Positions 17,615-27,865 of a stretch of DNA of 64,000 nt are shown piece by piece. The DNA is from Methylotuvimicrobium buryatense 5G. GTDB taxonomy: Bacteria > Pseudomonadota > Gammaproteobacteria > Methylococcales > Methylomonadaceae. Within the stretch, counting starts at the first letter, position 1; every line of letters begins with the position of its first letter. The notes under the pieces were generated by a model, which worked only from the letters and a program-made list of their open reading frames with translations, was not told where the DNA came from and searched no databases. Where the stretch lies: the NCBI RefSeq assembly GCF_000341735.1, contig NZ_KB455575.1, positions 1,453,422 to 1,517,421 on the forward strand, read 5' to 3'. The translations under genes and the position numbers were made by a program.

Positions 17615-17643
17615 AAAAAAACCCGCTCGAAAGCGGGTTTTTG
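17615..17643 (-). terminator. Rho-independent terminator of the OmpA-family gene
   Basis: AAACCCGCT and AGCGGGTTT form a 9-bp stem with a four-base loop, flanked by A-runs on one side and T-runs on the other, so it can work in both directions. It lies 27 bp past the minus-strand ompA stop. Confidence 0.88.
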
Positions 17644-17669
17644 TGTTCAAAACCGATGAAATGTATTAC

Positions 17670-18737
17670 TTAATTTTCCATCCAGATCAATTCTACACGG
17701 CGATTTTGAACTCGACCTGCCTCGGTTCTATTATCGGCAACAGGGCGATTGGGGCCGTAACCTTTAGCGTGCATACTATCGGTTACCCCCTTGGCTTTCA
17801 GGTAATCTACGACCGACTGCGAACGGCGCTCGGACAATCTCATGTTGTAGTTGTAGCCACCTTCGCTACTGGTATGACCTTGAACTTCGATTTCTTTTTC
17901 TTGCGGATAGGCGATCAGTTTTTCAGCGACTCCATCTAAAATTGCCTTTGCTTCCTCGGTCAGTTCGGCAGAATCGAATTTGAAGTTCACACCTCTGAGC
18001 TCGATACTAATAGGACAGCCTTGCGCATCAACCTTACTCCCGGAAATAGTACCCGGGCATTTATCCAAACAATCGTTGACGCCGTCTCCATCAGAATCCA
18101 GGGTCGAACAATCCTGGGCAGCTGCTGGGGCTGGTTCGAATTTCACAGGCGTAACTGCCGCTCTCGGTTTTTCTCCAAATGGAATCACAAAACCGACATT
18201 GACAGTCATGTCATGATATTCCTCGGTACCGGGACGCAGATTGGCGTTGAAGTTATTGTTGTAACGGTAACGCACATCGCTCCGCAGTAGGAAGTTATCA
18301 TGCAATTCGTAAGTAAAACCAACACCGCCTTCGCCGGTAATCGAAGCTGCGCTATCACCTGGCACGCTGGTATTCATGCCGCCGATGCCGGCAACGATAT
18401 ATGGCGAAAAGGTATCGCGAAAAAAGTAATATTGCAGATCCGCTGAACCGCCGGTTAAATCCCAACGCCCATTGGTTTGACCTGTTTCGGCATTATTGTA
18501 GCCACTGAAACCTTGGTAAAAACCTCTCAACTCGACGTTGAAATGGTCGTTGAGCATTTTTCCAAAACCCATACCGCCGCCCCAACCGTCTTTAGCGCCC
18601 CGGTCACCACCTGATTTGATAAAGGTGCCGAATGGCGCGACATACCATCGGTCGTCTTGCGGCGCCTCGGCCCAAACGGAAGGAATGGCGCCAAATCCAG
18701 CCAATAAAGCACTAGCCATTATTTTTTTTAAACACAT
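17670..18737 (-). CDS. OmpA-family outer membrane protein
   Basis: A 355-residue exported protein with a signal peptide of about 23 residues ending VWA. Residues about 30-200 form an 8-stranded beta-barrel of the OmpA type (DDRWYVAPFGTF, then YYFFRDTFSPYIVAGIGG and FLLRSDVRYRYNNNF). A calcium-binding type-3 thrombospondin-like linker follows (DSDGDGVNDCLDKCPGT, about 215-235). The C-terminal OmpA domain holds the peptidoglycan-binding segment IEVQGHTSSEGGYNYNMRLS and ERRSQSVVDYL...NRRVEL. It anchors the outer membrane to peptidoglycan. An AGAGGTAG site precedes the ATG, and a terminator follows. Transcription appears independent. Confidence 0.92.
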   Translation of the reverse strand: MCLKKIMASALLAGFGAIPSVWAEAPQDDRWYVAPFGTFIKSGGDRGAKDGWGGGMGFGKMLNDHFNVELRGFYQGFSGYNNAETGQTNGRWDLTGGSADLQYYFFRDTFSPYIVAGIGGMNTSVPGDSAASITGEGGVGFTYELHDNFLLRSDVRYRYNNNFNANLRPGTEEYHDMTVNVGFVIPFGEKPRAAVTPVKFEPAPAAAQDCSTLDSDGDGVNDCLDKCPGTISGSKVDAQGCPISIELRGVNFKFDSAELTEEAKAILDGVAEKLIAYPQEKEIEVQGHTSSEGGYNYNMRLSERRSQSVVDYLKAKGVTDSMHAKGYGPNRPVADNRTEAGRVQNRRVELIWMEN

Positions 18738-19140
18738 AACTACCTCTAATTTGAATAAAAAACCTTCAACAAACCGGGGTTCTTGATAGGAATGACCGAT
18801 ATGAAAAAATGTTTACTTTTTAAGAAAAACTCAAACTGCATGTAATGCCAACTAAGCCCGTTGTTTTTTACAACCAAGGCTGTTGTATTTATACCACTCC
18901 AAGTGACGTATAGTTTACATCATTATTTTGCCATCAACACAAATTTTCACTTGAAAAACATTATTTATCAATATAAATAGACTCTAACTTTAATACTTTA
19001 TCTAGCTTATTAAATGTCTTGTTATCGCCCGCCGAAATCGTATCTTTTAAGCAACAATAGACAAAACAATAGGCTTTTGTATACCGTGAATGTTTCAGCT
19101 TATTCCCAAAAATTTTGAGAGCCACTACTCCCTTTAAAAA
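18738..19140. other. Intergenic region upstream of the OmpA gene, no gene supported
   Basis: A/T-rich sequence that should contain the promoter of the minus-strand OmpA gene. A 61-codon open frame on the minus strand lacks a ribosome site and family resemblance and is not called. Confidence 0.4.
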
Positions 19141-19295
19141 CAGCAATTTCCAATTTGGAGATCAAAAAGGGTGTGGGGGTACGCTTGGCGAGGATGTCGG
19201 CTGCATTCACGCCATCCTTGGCGTTCGAGCTGCCATCAAGCCCCATGAATGGGTTTACGGCGTTCCTCGACAGACACATCCCATACCTTTATTCT
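19141..19295 (+). repeat. Family S interspersed repeat, right end lost
   Basis: Begins CAGCAATTTCCAATTTGG, the family S left end, then GGTGTGGGG, GAGGATGTCGGCTGC, ATTCACGCCATCCTTGGC, a CCATGAATGGGTTTACGGCG segment and CATCCCATACC. It matches the complete element at 41927-42140 but lacks the hairpin insert and the right terminal repeat. Confidence 0.7.
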
Positions 19296-19526
19296 CAGAC
19301 GGTTTTTCAATCAAAAGGGAGAAAATCCGGAATCGTACCTTTCAACGGAAAAAGCTAGGTTATAGCAACCGAAAAAACCTTATATGGTGTCCAACTGACA
19401 AACTATGCTGAAATTGCCAACATTAGAAAACACTGTGTTCACACTATGTAATGGTATTTTTTTTTATATTGGCATATAGTTGAACTCAAGCTCCTCCGTC
19501 ATAACCCAGTGCAGCAGAGAGACACC

Positions 19527-21305
19527 ATGGAATCGTTCATTCAAAATCTCGTCGAAACCCACTCAAGGCGCCCAACTCGACTTTTAGCAATATTACGTGC
19601 CGTTCAGGCGCGATACTTCCACATTCCGAACCAAGCCATTCGATTGTTATCCAAGGAATTAAACATTCCAACAACACGCATTATCGGCGTTATCGAATTT
19701 TATAGCTTTCTTCATTTAACGCCTCGCGGACGTTACGATATATTGATCAGCGATTCGATTACCGATCACATGCTCGGTAAACACAACTTGATGGACTATC
19801 TATCTAACAAACTTTCCGTGTCGCCCGGCAGCGTTCGTGAAGACGGCTTGGTTAGCCTAGATAATACTTCATGCACCGGCATGTGCGATCAAGGCCCTGC
19901 CGGGCTCATCAATGGCCACGCGATCACCCGACTTGACCGGCCTAGAATCGACGCGATCGCACAATTAATCGACGAACAAATGGCAGTTGAGGATTGGCCC
20001 AAGGAATTCTTTGAGGTCGGCGATAACATCTATCAATCCGATTTATTATTGAGCAGTCGCCTTACCGCCGGACAAGGTCTACAATCGACTTTCGCACGCG
20101 GTCTAAAAGAAACGCTATCGGAAATCGATCATTCCGGACTCAGGGGGCGAGGCGGCGCAGGCTTTAAAACGGCGATGAAGTGGCGATTTTGCGCCGAAGA
20201 ATCGGAACAAGAACGCTATGTGGTCTGCAATGCCGATGAAGGCGAACCCGGAACATTCAAAGACCGAGTATTACTAAATAGCTATGCCGATCAAGTTTTC
20301 GAAGGCATGACTATTTGCGCGGCACTTATCGGCGCCAAGCAAGGTTTTCTGTATTTACGCGGCGAATATCTACACCTTTATCACAAATTAGAAAACGTTC
20401 TCGAACAACGCCGTCAGTCCGGCTTGCTCGGTAACAATATTCTCGGCAAAGATATGAATTTCGATATCGAGATCTGTCTCGGCGCCGGCGCCTATATCTG
20501 TGGCGAGGAATCGGCATTAATCGAATCGCTCGAAGGCAAATGCGGTATTCCGCGAAATCGCCCGCCCTACCCTGTTTCCCAAGGCTATTTAAACAAGCCG
20601 ACCGTCGTCAACAATGTTGAAACTTTCGTAGCCACCGCTAACATTGCCTTACACGGAGGTGCTTGGTTCGCGGCTAAAGGCACGGAAAAATCCCAAGGCA
20701 CCAAGATTCTTAGCATTAGCGGAGATTGCTTACGCCCCGGCATTTACGAATATCCGTTTGGCGTTACGATTCGGCAAATTCTCGCGGATTGCGGTGCCCA
20801 TGATGTGCTCGGCGTTCAAATCGGCGGGCCTTCCGGCACCTTTATTTCCAACCAGGAACTCGATCGCATACTAGGATTCGAGGATTTAGCCACGGGCGGC
20901 TCATTCATCGTTTTTAATTCGACACGCAACATTCTCGATATCGTGCGTAATTTCACTGATTTCTTCGCGCATGAAAGCTGCGGGTTCTGCACGCCTTGCC
21001 GAGTCGGTACGTCGTTATTGAAAAAACAGCTCGACAAAATCGTCGACGGCCACGGTTCGGCCGGCGATGTGGTTGCACTTGAAGAACTAACTCGCCTAGT
21101 CAAAAACCATAGCCATTGCGGCTTAGGCCAAACGGCGGCCAACCCGATCATTCATACCTTAGAGAGGTATCCCGACTTATACCAAAGCCAATTGAAAAAA
21201 ATCAGTTACGAGCCCGGATTCGATTTGAACGCTTCCCTTGAAACAGCCAGACGTATGGCAAACCGTAATGATGCAGGGGCTCATCTAGCCCAGGTGGAGG
21301 AATAG
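19527..21305 (+). CDS. hoxF: NAD-reducing hydrogenase diaphorase subunit HoxF
   Basis: A 592-residue NuoE-NuoF fusion that passes electrons between FMN and NAD in bidirectional [NiFe]-hydrogenases. The N-terminal 150 residues resemble NuoE but keep only the second cysteine pair of its 2Fe-2S site (SCTGMC), with the first pair absent. The NuoF part has the nucleotide loop GLRGRGGAGF, the FMN motif NADEGEPGTFKDR and the 4Fe-4S motif ESCGFCTPCRVG, with a distant fourth cysteine in HSHCGLGQ. The ATG at 19527 is preferred over a GTG 18 bases upstream because AGAGA precedes it. It is the first gene of hoxFUY-hoxH, separated from hoxU by one base. Confidence 0.93.
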   Translation: MESFIQNLVETHSRRPTRLLAILRAVQARYFHIPNQAIRLLSKELNIPTTRIIGVIEFYSFLHLTPRGRYDILISDSITDHMLGKHNLMDYLSNKLSVSPGSVREDGLVSLDNTSCTGMCDQGPAGLINGHAITRLDRPRIDAIAQLIDEQMAVEDWPKEFFEVGDNIYQSDLLLSSRLTAGQGLQSTFARGLKETLSEIDHSGLRGRGGAGFKTAMKWRFCAEESEQERYVVCNADEGEPGTFKDRVLLNSYADQVFEGMTICAALIGAKQGFLYLRGEYLHLYHKLENVLEQRRQSGLLGNNILGKDMNFDIEICLGAGAYICGEESALIESLEGKCGIPRNRPPYPVSQGYLNKPTVVNNVETFVATANIALHGGAWFAAKGTEKSQGTKILSISGDCLRPGIYEYPFGVTIRQILADCGAHDVLGVQIGGPSGTFISNQELDRILGFEDLATGGSFIVFNSTRNILDIVRNFTDFFAHESCGFCTPCRVGTSLLKKQLDKIVDGHGSAGDVVALEELTRLVKNHSHCGLGQTAANPIIHTLERYPDLYQSQLKKISYEPGFDLNASLETARRMANRNDAGAHLAQVEE

Positions 21306-21306
21306 C

Positions 21307-22023
21307 ATGAGCAAAACATTTACCTTGGACGGAAAGCCCATTCCATTCGAAGATGGCCAGACCATCATGCAAGCAGCAACAGCCGCCGGCGTATATATAC
21401 CGCATCTATGCCATCACCCGGAATTTACGCCGCACGGTAGTTGTAAGTTGTGCAACGTTAATGTCAATGGCCGCAATTGTTCGGCTTGCACATTCCCGGC
21501 AACCGAAGGCCAAGATGTATTGAGCGAAACGACCGAAATCAATCAGGACCGCCAAAAAATCACGCAAATGCTTTTCGTCGAAGGCAATCATTTTTGCCCG
21601 TCCTGCGAAAAATCCGGGAACTGCCAATTACAAGGCGTCGCTTATCATTTGAATATGCTGGACAATCATTTTCCGCATTTTTACGCGGAACGTAAAATGG
21701 ATGCAAGCCACCCGGACGTCATGATCGACCATAATCGCTGCATTTTTTGCACCTTATGCGTCAGGGCCAGCCAACAAGCCGACAGCAAAGACGTCTTTGC
21801 GATTTCAGGCCGCGGCATTAACAAGCACTTGATCGTCAATTCAGAGTCCGGGCAATTGAAAGACAGTGATATCGATGCCGGCGACCGGGCCGCGCACATC
21901 TGCCCGACCGGCGCGATTCTGATCAAACGAACCGGCTATACTGTCCCGATCGGACAACGCATTTACGATCATAAACAAATCGATCAAGTCAGCTTGGAAA
22001 CGGAGCACGAAAGTCATGGCTAA
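21307..22023 (+). CDS. hoxU: NAD-reducing hydrogenase electron-transfer subunit HoxU
   Basis: A 238-residue iron-sulfur protein linking the diaphorase to the hydrogenase module. The N-terminal ferredoxin-type 2Fe-2S domain has cysteines at 35, 46, 49 and about 61. A NuoG-like site follows with H95, C97, C100 and C106 (HFCPSCEKSGNC). The next cluster begins CIFCTLC at 145-151 and is completed by ICPTG near residue 195. Length and motif order match HoxU. It starts just after hoxF with GGTGGAGGA as ribosome site and overlaps hoxY by 8 bases. Confidence 0.93.
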   Translation: MSKTFTLDGKPIPFEDGQTIMQAATAAGVYIPHLCHHPEFTPHGSCKLCNVNVNGRNCSACTFPATEGQDVLSETTEINQDRQKITQMLFVEGNHFCPSCEKSGNCQLQGVAYHLNMLDNHFPHFYAERKMDASHPDVMIDHNRCIFCTLCVRASQQADSKDVFAISGRGINKHLIVNSESGQLKDSDIDAGDRAAHICPTGAILIKRTGYTVPIGQRIYDHKQIDQVSLETEHESHG

Positions 22024-22555
22024 TAAAATCAGAGTCGCAACCACGTCGCTAGCCGGCTGTTTCGGTTGCCACATGTCGTTTCTTGACATCGACGAGCGCA
22101 TGCTGCAGCTCGCCGAGGCGGTCGAATTCGACCGTTCGCCGATTACCGACATCGAACATTGCACTAATTGCGACATCGGCTTGATCGAAGGCGGCGTGTG
22201 CAATTCGGAAAACGTGCATGTGTTACGCGAATTTCGTAAAAACTGCAAAACACTGGTCGCGGTCGGCGCCTGTGCCATTAACGGCGGCTTGCCGGCGATG
22301 CGCAACTTCATTCCTTTGGAGGAATGCCTGACCGAAGCTTATTTGGACGGTATCGGCGTCGAAAACCCGCAGATTCCAAGCGACCCGGAGTTACCTTTAT
22401 TGCTGGACAAGGTTCGCCCGATTCATGAAATCGTCAAGATCGACTATTTCCTACCGGGCTGCCCGCCGTCAGCCGATGTTTTTTGGAAATTTTTGACCGA
22501 CCTGCTCGAAGGCCGCGAACCCTCGCTGCCATACGAGTTGGTGCATTATGATTAA
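22016..22555 (+). CDS. hoxY: NAD-reducing hydrogenase small subunit HoxY
   Basis: A 179-residue small subunit of a group 3d [NiFe]-hydrogenase that carries the iron-sulfur cluster nearest the active site. The cluster cysteines are visible in GCFGCHMS (C15, C18), VGACAINGG (C86) and LPGCPPS (C149). It has no export signal, as expected for the cytoplasmic enzyme. The start overlaps hoxU by 8 bases. Normally hoxH follows directly; here 354 bp with a family T repeat intervene. Confidence 0.93.
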   Translation: MANKIRVATTSLAGCFGCHMSFLDIDERMLQLAEAVEFDRSPITDIEHCTNCDIGLIEGGVCNSENVHVLREFRKNCKTLVAVGACAINGGLPAMRNFIPLEECLTEAYLDGIGVENPQIPSDPELPLLLDKVRPIHEIVKIDYFLPGCPPSADVFWKFLTDLLEGREPSLPYELVHYD

Positions 22556-22575
22556 TTTGGATTCTCGCGCTGAGT

Positions 22576-22734
22576 TATACCCATCGTAGATCAAAATTCG
22601 GCACCGGGGTGCCCGTCAAAGGACGCCGTGAATACGCCCTATAGGCTCTATGCCAGCTCCATGCTAGCGAAGCCTTTGTCGGACACCCCGGCACCACCTC
22701 GGGTACTGCCGAAATTTGAAGTGCGAAAGGTATA
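22576..22734 (-). repeat. Family T repeat inserted between hoxY and hoxH
   Basis: A complete reverse-oriented copy, from TATACCCATCGTAGATCAAA to TGCGAAAGGTATA, starting 20 nt after the hoxY stop. It splits an otherwise tight operon. The remaining 175 bp before hoxH hold no gene; a stretch around 22755-22885 (CGCAGAGGCTCAAAGGCG and CTCTGCGCCTCTGCGCG) has another inverted, repeat-like layout. Confidence 0.85.
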
Positions 22735-22909
22735 ATTCGAAAGGATGAATTATTTCCCGCAGAGGCTCAAAGGCGCTGAGAACAGCATTATTAAAATTTT
22801 GGCAGTTCTACGGGTTTGCGCGATGAACCCTACCATTGAACGAACCATGAAATAAACTCTGCGCCTCTGCGCGAGTACTTTAGAATTCGACTTATTATCG
22901 GGAACACAT

Positions 22910-24418
22910 ATGTACGAACATTTAGAAACAGCTGCAGCCAGCTCGGAAAACCTTAAACGTGTCGTGGTCGATCCGGTATCGCGGGTCGAAGGCCATGGCA
23001 AAGTCACGTTATTGCTCGATGAAAACAATAAGGTCCAACAAGCCCGCTTGCATATCGTCGAATTTCGAGGCTTCGAACGCTTCATTCAGGGTCGTCCTTA
23101 TTGGGAATTGCCGGTATTAGTGCAACGGCTATGCGGCATCTGCCCGGTCAGCCATCATTTAGCCGCCGCCAAGGCAATCGATCAACTCGTCGGCATCGAC
23201 CCGGAAAATCTGCCTCCGGCCGCGACCAAATTAAGGCGCTTGCTGCATTTCGGTCAAGTCTTGCAGTCTCATGCCCTGCACTTCTTCCATTTGTCTAGCC
23301 CGGATTTGTTGTTCGGCTTCGAAAGCGATATCGGTAAACGCAGCATCATCGCGGTACTGGCCGAATATCCTGAAATCGGCGTGCAAGGCGTCAAGCTACG
23401 CAAATATGGCCAAGAAGTCATTCGCATGATTTCGGGCAAACGGGTACATGGCACCGGCGCAATCGCCGGCGGCATGAACAAACCGCTGTCGCGTGAAGAG
23501 CGCGATTACCTACTGACCGATATCGATCAAATGATCGAATGGGCGGCGGCAACCGTACAACTGGTCAAAAGAGTCCATTGTTCGAATCTGCCCTATTACG
23601 ACGATTTCGCTACGATACGCAGCAACTATCTCGGTTTGACGCGTCCCGACGGCGCACTGGAACTATACCACGGCGGCATCCGCGCGAAAAAAGACACCGG
23701 AGAAACGATCATCGACCATGTCGATTATTGTCTCTATAACGACTATATCCATGAAGAAGTCCGCTCCTGGACCTACATGAAATTCCCTTATTTGTTGTCG
23801 GAAGGCAAGGAAAACGGCTGGTATCGCGTCGGCCCTCTGGCCCGCGTCAATAATTGCGACTATATCGATACCCCGTTGGCCGAGGCGGCTCGCATCGAAT
23901 TCAAACAACACGGCGGCGAAGCGATGGTCCACAGCACACTAGCCTTCCATTGGGCTAGAATGATCGAAACGCTGCATTGCGCGGAAAGCATCAAAGTCTT
24001 GCTGAACGACCCGGAAATCATGAGCGACGACCTCGTCGCGCAAGGTGAAAAGCGATTCGAAGGAATCGGCGTGATCGAAGCACCACGCGGTACGCTGTTT
24101 CATCATTACCAGGTCGATGAAAACGATATTGTTACCCGCGCCAACCTGATCGTTTCAACAACCAGCAACAACATGGGCATGAACGAATCGGTCCGTCAGG
24201 TCGCCGCCGAATATTTGAGCGGACGCGAATTGACAGAACCGCTGTTAAATAATCTGGAAGTCGCGATCCGCGCCTATGATCCGTGTTTATCATGCGCAAC
24301 TCATGCAGTCGGCAAAATGCCTTTGCAATTGGAGCTGATCGATGCGGAGGGTAAATTGATCGATAAATTGGTCAAACATAGCGATGGCGTTATTAGCAGC
24401 GAACCCACTAACGAATAA
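22910..24418 (+). CDS. hoxH: NAD-reducing hydrogenase large subunit HoxH
   Basis: A 502-residue catalytic subunit that binds the NiFe(CN)2CO centre. The N-terminal nickel ligands are in RLCGICPVSHH (C75, C78) and the C-terminal ligands in DPCLSCATH (C459, C462). After H465 comes a 37-residue tail; by analogy to known HoxH proteins this is removed by a specific protease (HoxW) after nickel insertion. No hoxW, hoxI or hyp gene is in the window, so maturation genes must be elsewhere. Its start has a weak purine-rich site. Together with HoxF, U and Y it should interconvert H2 and NADH in the cytoplasm. Confidence 0.94.
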   Translation: MYEHLETAAASSENLKRVVVDPVSRVEGHGKVTLLLDENNKVQQARLHIVEFRGFERFIQGRPYWELPVLVQRLCGICPVSHHLAAAKAIDQLVGIDPENLPPAATKLRRLLHFGQVLQSHALHFFHLSSPDLLFGFESDIGKRSIIAVLAEYPEIGVQGVKLRKYGQEVIRMISGKRVHGTGAIAGGMNKPLSREERDYLLTDIDQMIEWAAATVQLVKRVHCSNLPYYDDFATIRSNYLGLTRPDGALELYHGGIRAKKDTGETIIDHVDYCLYNDYIHEEVRSWTYMKFPYLLSEGKENGWYRVGPLARVNNCDYIDTPLAEAARIEFKQHGGEAMVHSTLAFHWARMIETLHCAESIKVLLNDPEIMSDDLVAQGEKRFEGIGVIEAPRGTLFHHYQVDENDIVTRANLIVSTTSNNMGMNESVRQVAAEYLSGRELTEPLLNNLEVAIRAYDPCLSCATHAVGKMPLQLELIDAEGKLIDKLVKHSDGVISSEPTNE

Positions 24419-24434
24419 TGAAACCGACAATATA

Positions 24435-24504
24435 TATACCTTTCGCACCTCAAATTTAGGCAGTGCACGAGAAGGAGTCGGGGTGTACGGGAGGGTGTCG
24501 AAAT
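24435..24504 (+). repeat. Family T left-end remnant
   Basis: Begins TATACCTTTCGCACCTCAAA 16 nt after the hoxH stop and breaks off near 24504. The rest of the gap to 24890 holds a hairpin at 24587 and no gene. Confidence 0.65.
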
Positions 24505-24586
24505 TTACCAATTTTCATGTCAGAAAAAATAACTGGCGCTTTATAACCTATGATCATCAACAATTGCCAAGATATCATGATCGCCG

Positions 24587-24609
24587 TAGGGTGCGCATCG
24601 CGCACCCTA
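24587..24609. repeat. Perfect hairpin TAGGGTGCGC/GCGCACCCTA
   Basis: A 10-bp perfect stem with a three-base loop. This text type (GTAGGGTGCGC...) is a common dispersed palindrome in proteobacterial genomes. There is no T-run, so it is not called a classic terminator. Confidence 0.6.
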
Positions 24610-24890
24610 AACCTGGCGGTCAATAGCTTACAACACCAACGATTTCAAAAATATTTTGCGTTTAAAAAGCGGAAACACAGCAATTAGCTAAAAATGGATT
24701 TTTTCGATAGCCTAGGTGTACGCCCCCTCCCTTAGCGTAAGCTCAGGTAGAAGGCTCCGCTACCTCCTGCGCACCATTCCTTTAGACAAACCCTCAGCAA
24801 AGAGCTACACTCAATATGACAATGGAATGTCAGCCATAATTGCAAGGATGCGATAAACCGTTCCGACATATTGGTTAAGGAGTACAGCTT

Positions 24891-25304
24891 ATGTATAGTA
24901 AATGGGTCGTGGTAGCAGACAGTAGCAAAGCACGTTTTTTTTTCTATGAGGGGAAAAAAGAACCACTGCGGGAACTTGAGGACTTAGTCCATGCCGAAGG
25001 AAAGCTAAAGGCTCAAGATGTCGTTTCCGACCAACAAGGCGGACGCGGCAACGGAGCGCATTCTTTTGAACCGGTTACCGATGTCAAGCAACAAGAAGCC
25101 ATCCGTTTCGCTCATCAAATAGGCAATAAATTGGAACAGGGCCGAGTTAATAACGAATTCAACGATCTCGTATTAATTGCCCCTCCGGCTTTCCTCGGTA
25201 CACTGCGCCAAACCCTGAACGACCAAATCATGAAACTAGTCGGCAAATCGATCGACAAAAACCTTGTCGCCCAAGACGAGTCCAATATCCGAAGCTATCT
25301 CTGA
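24891..25304 (+). CDS. Host attachment (Host_attach) family protein
   Basis: A 137-residue soluble protein resembling the family named for a protein required for attachment to host cells, whose members have an eRF1/RNase H-like fold. Seen: WVVVADSSKARFFFYEG at residues 5-21, a glycine- and asparagine-rich loop (QQGGRGNGAHSFEP), the segment FAHQIGNKLEQGRVNNEFNDLVLIAPPAFLGTLRQ and the closing LVGKSIDKNLVAQDESNIRSYL. In free-living bacteria the role is unclear and the family name should not be read as pathogenicity. A strong AAGGAG precedes the ATG. Confidence 0.85.
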   Translation: MYSKWVVVADSSKARFFFYEGKKEPLRELEDLVHAEGKLKAQDVVSDQQGGRGNGAHSFEPVTDVKQQEAIRFAHQIGNKLEQGRVNNEFNDLVLIAPPAFLGTLRQTLNDQIMKLVGKSIDKNLVAQDESNIRSYL

Positions 25305-25333
25305 TCGGGTAATAATTTAAGTCAATCATACCT

Positions 25334-25362
25334 GGCCCCGATTTAAATCTAAAACCGGGGCC
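25334..25362 (+). terminator. Possible hairpin terminator after the Host_attach gene
   Basis: GGCCCCG pairs with CGGGGCC over a 15-base A/T-rich loop, between two convergent genes. No clear T-run follows on either strand, so termination is uncertain. Confidence 0.4.
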
Positions 25363-25382
25363 TACAGCGACTCAAAAAACGA

Positions 25383-25637
25383 TTATTTGAATCGAATGCT
25401 TTGAAATTTCGCCCCTGGCGTCCGCGTTTCCATTTCGACTATTTCAGATAATTCGACTTTTTGCCTTTCACCATTATCAATAACCAAAAATTCACGCTTA
25501 TCCTGCTCAGTCAAGATGTCGATCGCTTTTCCCTCGACTATTCGATGTTCCGTCAGCATCAATTTGACGCGATAGCCGTACATGCAGGCTATTTCGATAT
25601 AGTCGTGAAGCTCGCAGGCGATTGCTTGATTCTTCAT
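25383..25637 (-). CDS. rof: Rho-binding antiterminator (Rof/YaeO family)
   Basis: An 84-residue protein like Rof, which binds Rho and blocks its RNA site. Family features: CELHDYIEIACMYGYRVKLML near the start, then a short beta-barrel pattern (RIVEGKAIDIL, KREFLVIDNGERQKVELSEI) ending with the EMETRT strand. The ATG at 25637 is preferred to the GTG one codon upstream because AAGGGG lies at proper distance. It follows groEL on the same strand, but a strong terminator lies between, so it probably has its own promoter. The assignment rests on overall resemblance. Confidence 0.75.
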   Translation of the reverse strand: MKNQAIACELHDYIEIACMYGYRVKLMLTEHRIVEGKAIDILTEQDKREFLVIDNGERQKVELSEIVEMETRTPGAKFQSIRFK

Positions 25638-25660
25638 CACGTGCCCCTTTTTTAACCCAT

Positions 25661-25698
25661 AAAAAAGCCCCGGACGAAGTGACTCGACCGGGGCTTTG
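25661..25698 (-). terminator. Rho-independent terminator of groESL
   Basis: On the minus strand AAAGCCCCGG pairs with CCGGGGCTTT, followed by a T-run, 27 bp past the groEL stop. Confidence 0.88.
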
Positions 25699-25724
25699 CG
25701 TCAAGCGATGAGCTCGAACGGCGA

Positions 25725-27404
<1,680 letters not shown>

Positions 27405-27439
27405 TTAATGTTAAATACTAATCAGTTAAAAAGGGACCG

Positions 27440-27730
27440 TTAGCTCAGAACAGCCATGATGTCTTCTTCGCGCATCACAACGACTTCTTCACCGTCGATT
27501 TTGACTTCGCTACCTGAATATTTACCAAATAACACTTTATCGCCGACTTTAACTTCTAACGCGCGAACTTGACCGTTATCGAGCGCTTTACCGCTTCCAA
27601 CCGCTAAAACTTCACCTTGACTCGGTTTTTCGGCGGCAGAACCAGGCAGTACGATACCGCCGGCGGTTTTGGTTTCTTCTTCAACACGTTTGATAATCAC
27701 TCTGTCGTGTAAAGGGCGTATTTTCATCAA
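27440..27730 (-). CDS. groS: Co-chaperonin GroES (10 kDa)
   Basis: A 96-residue lid of the GroEL chamber. It has [18 protein letters not shown], the mobile loop [40 protein letters not shown] and the ending [10 protein letters not shown], all typical. AGGAG lies before the ATG at 27730. The CIRCE operator is 36 bp upstream. Confidence 0.98.
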   Translation of the reverse strand: MMKIRPLHDRVIIKRVEEETKTAGGIVLPGSAAEKPSQGEVLAVGSGKALDNGQVRALEVKVGDKVLFGKYSGSEVKIDGEEVVVMREEDIMAVLS

Positions 27731-27765
27731 TATCTCCTAATCGATATAAATAATAAAGTGGATTA

Positions 27766-27792
27766 TTAGCACTCGCTAGTAATGAGTGCTAA
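27766..27792 (-). promoter_or_regulatory. CIRCE operator of groESL (HrcA site)
   Basis: A perfect TTAGCACTC-N9-GAGTGCTAA inverted repeat, the known operator for the heat-shock repressor HrcA, 36 bp upstream of groES. It implies HrcA control of this operon; hrcA itself is not in the window. Confidence 0.97.
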
Positions 27793-27865
27793 TAATAATC
27801 AGCTTTTGCAGTCTGTCAAGTTCTTTGGCATCATTCGCACCTAAATTGATATTCATTCTCAAAAT

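Noticed and set aside
18961-19146. Small minus-strand open frame of 61 codons
   Set aside because: No ribosome site, A/T-biased, no resemblance to known proteins.
19470-19500. TGGCAT...TTGA upstream of hoxF as a sigma-54 promoter
   Set aside because: Spacing and the TTGC part do not fit the consensus.
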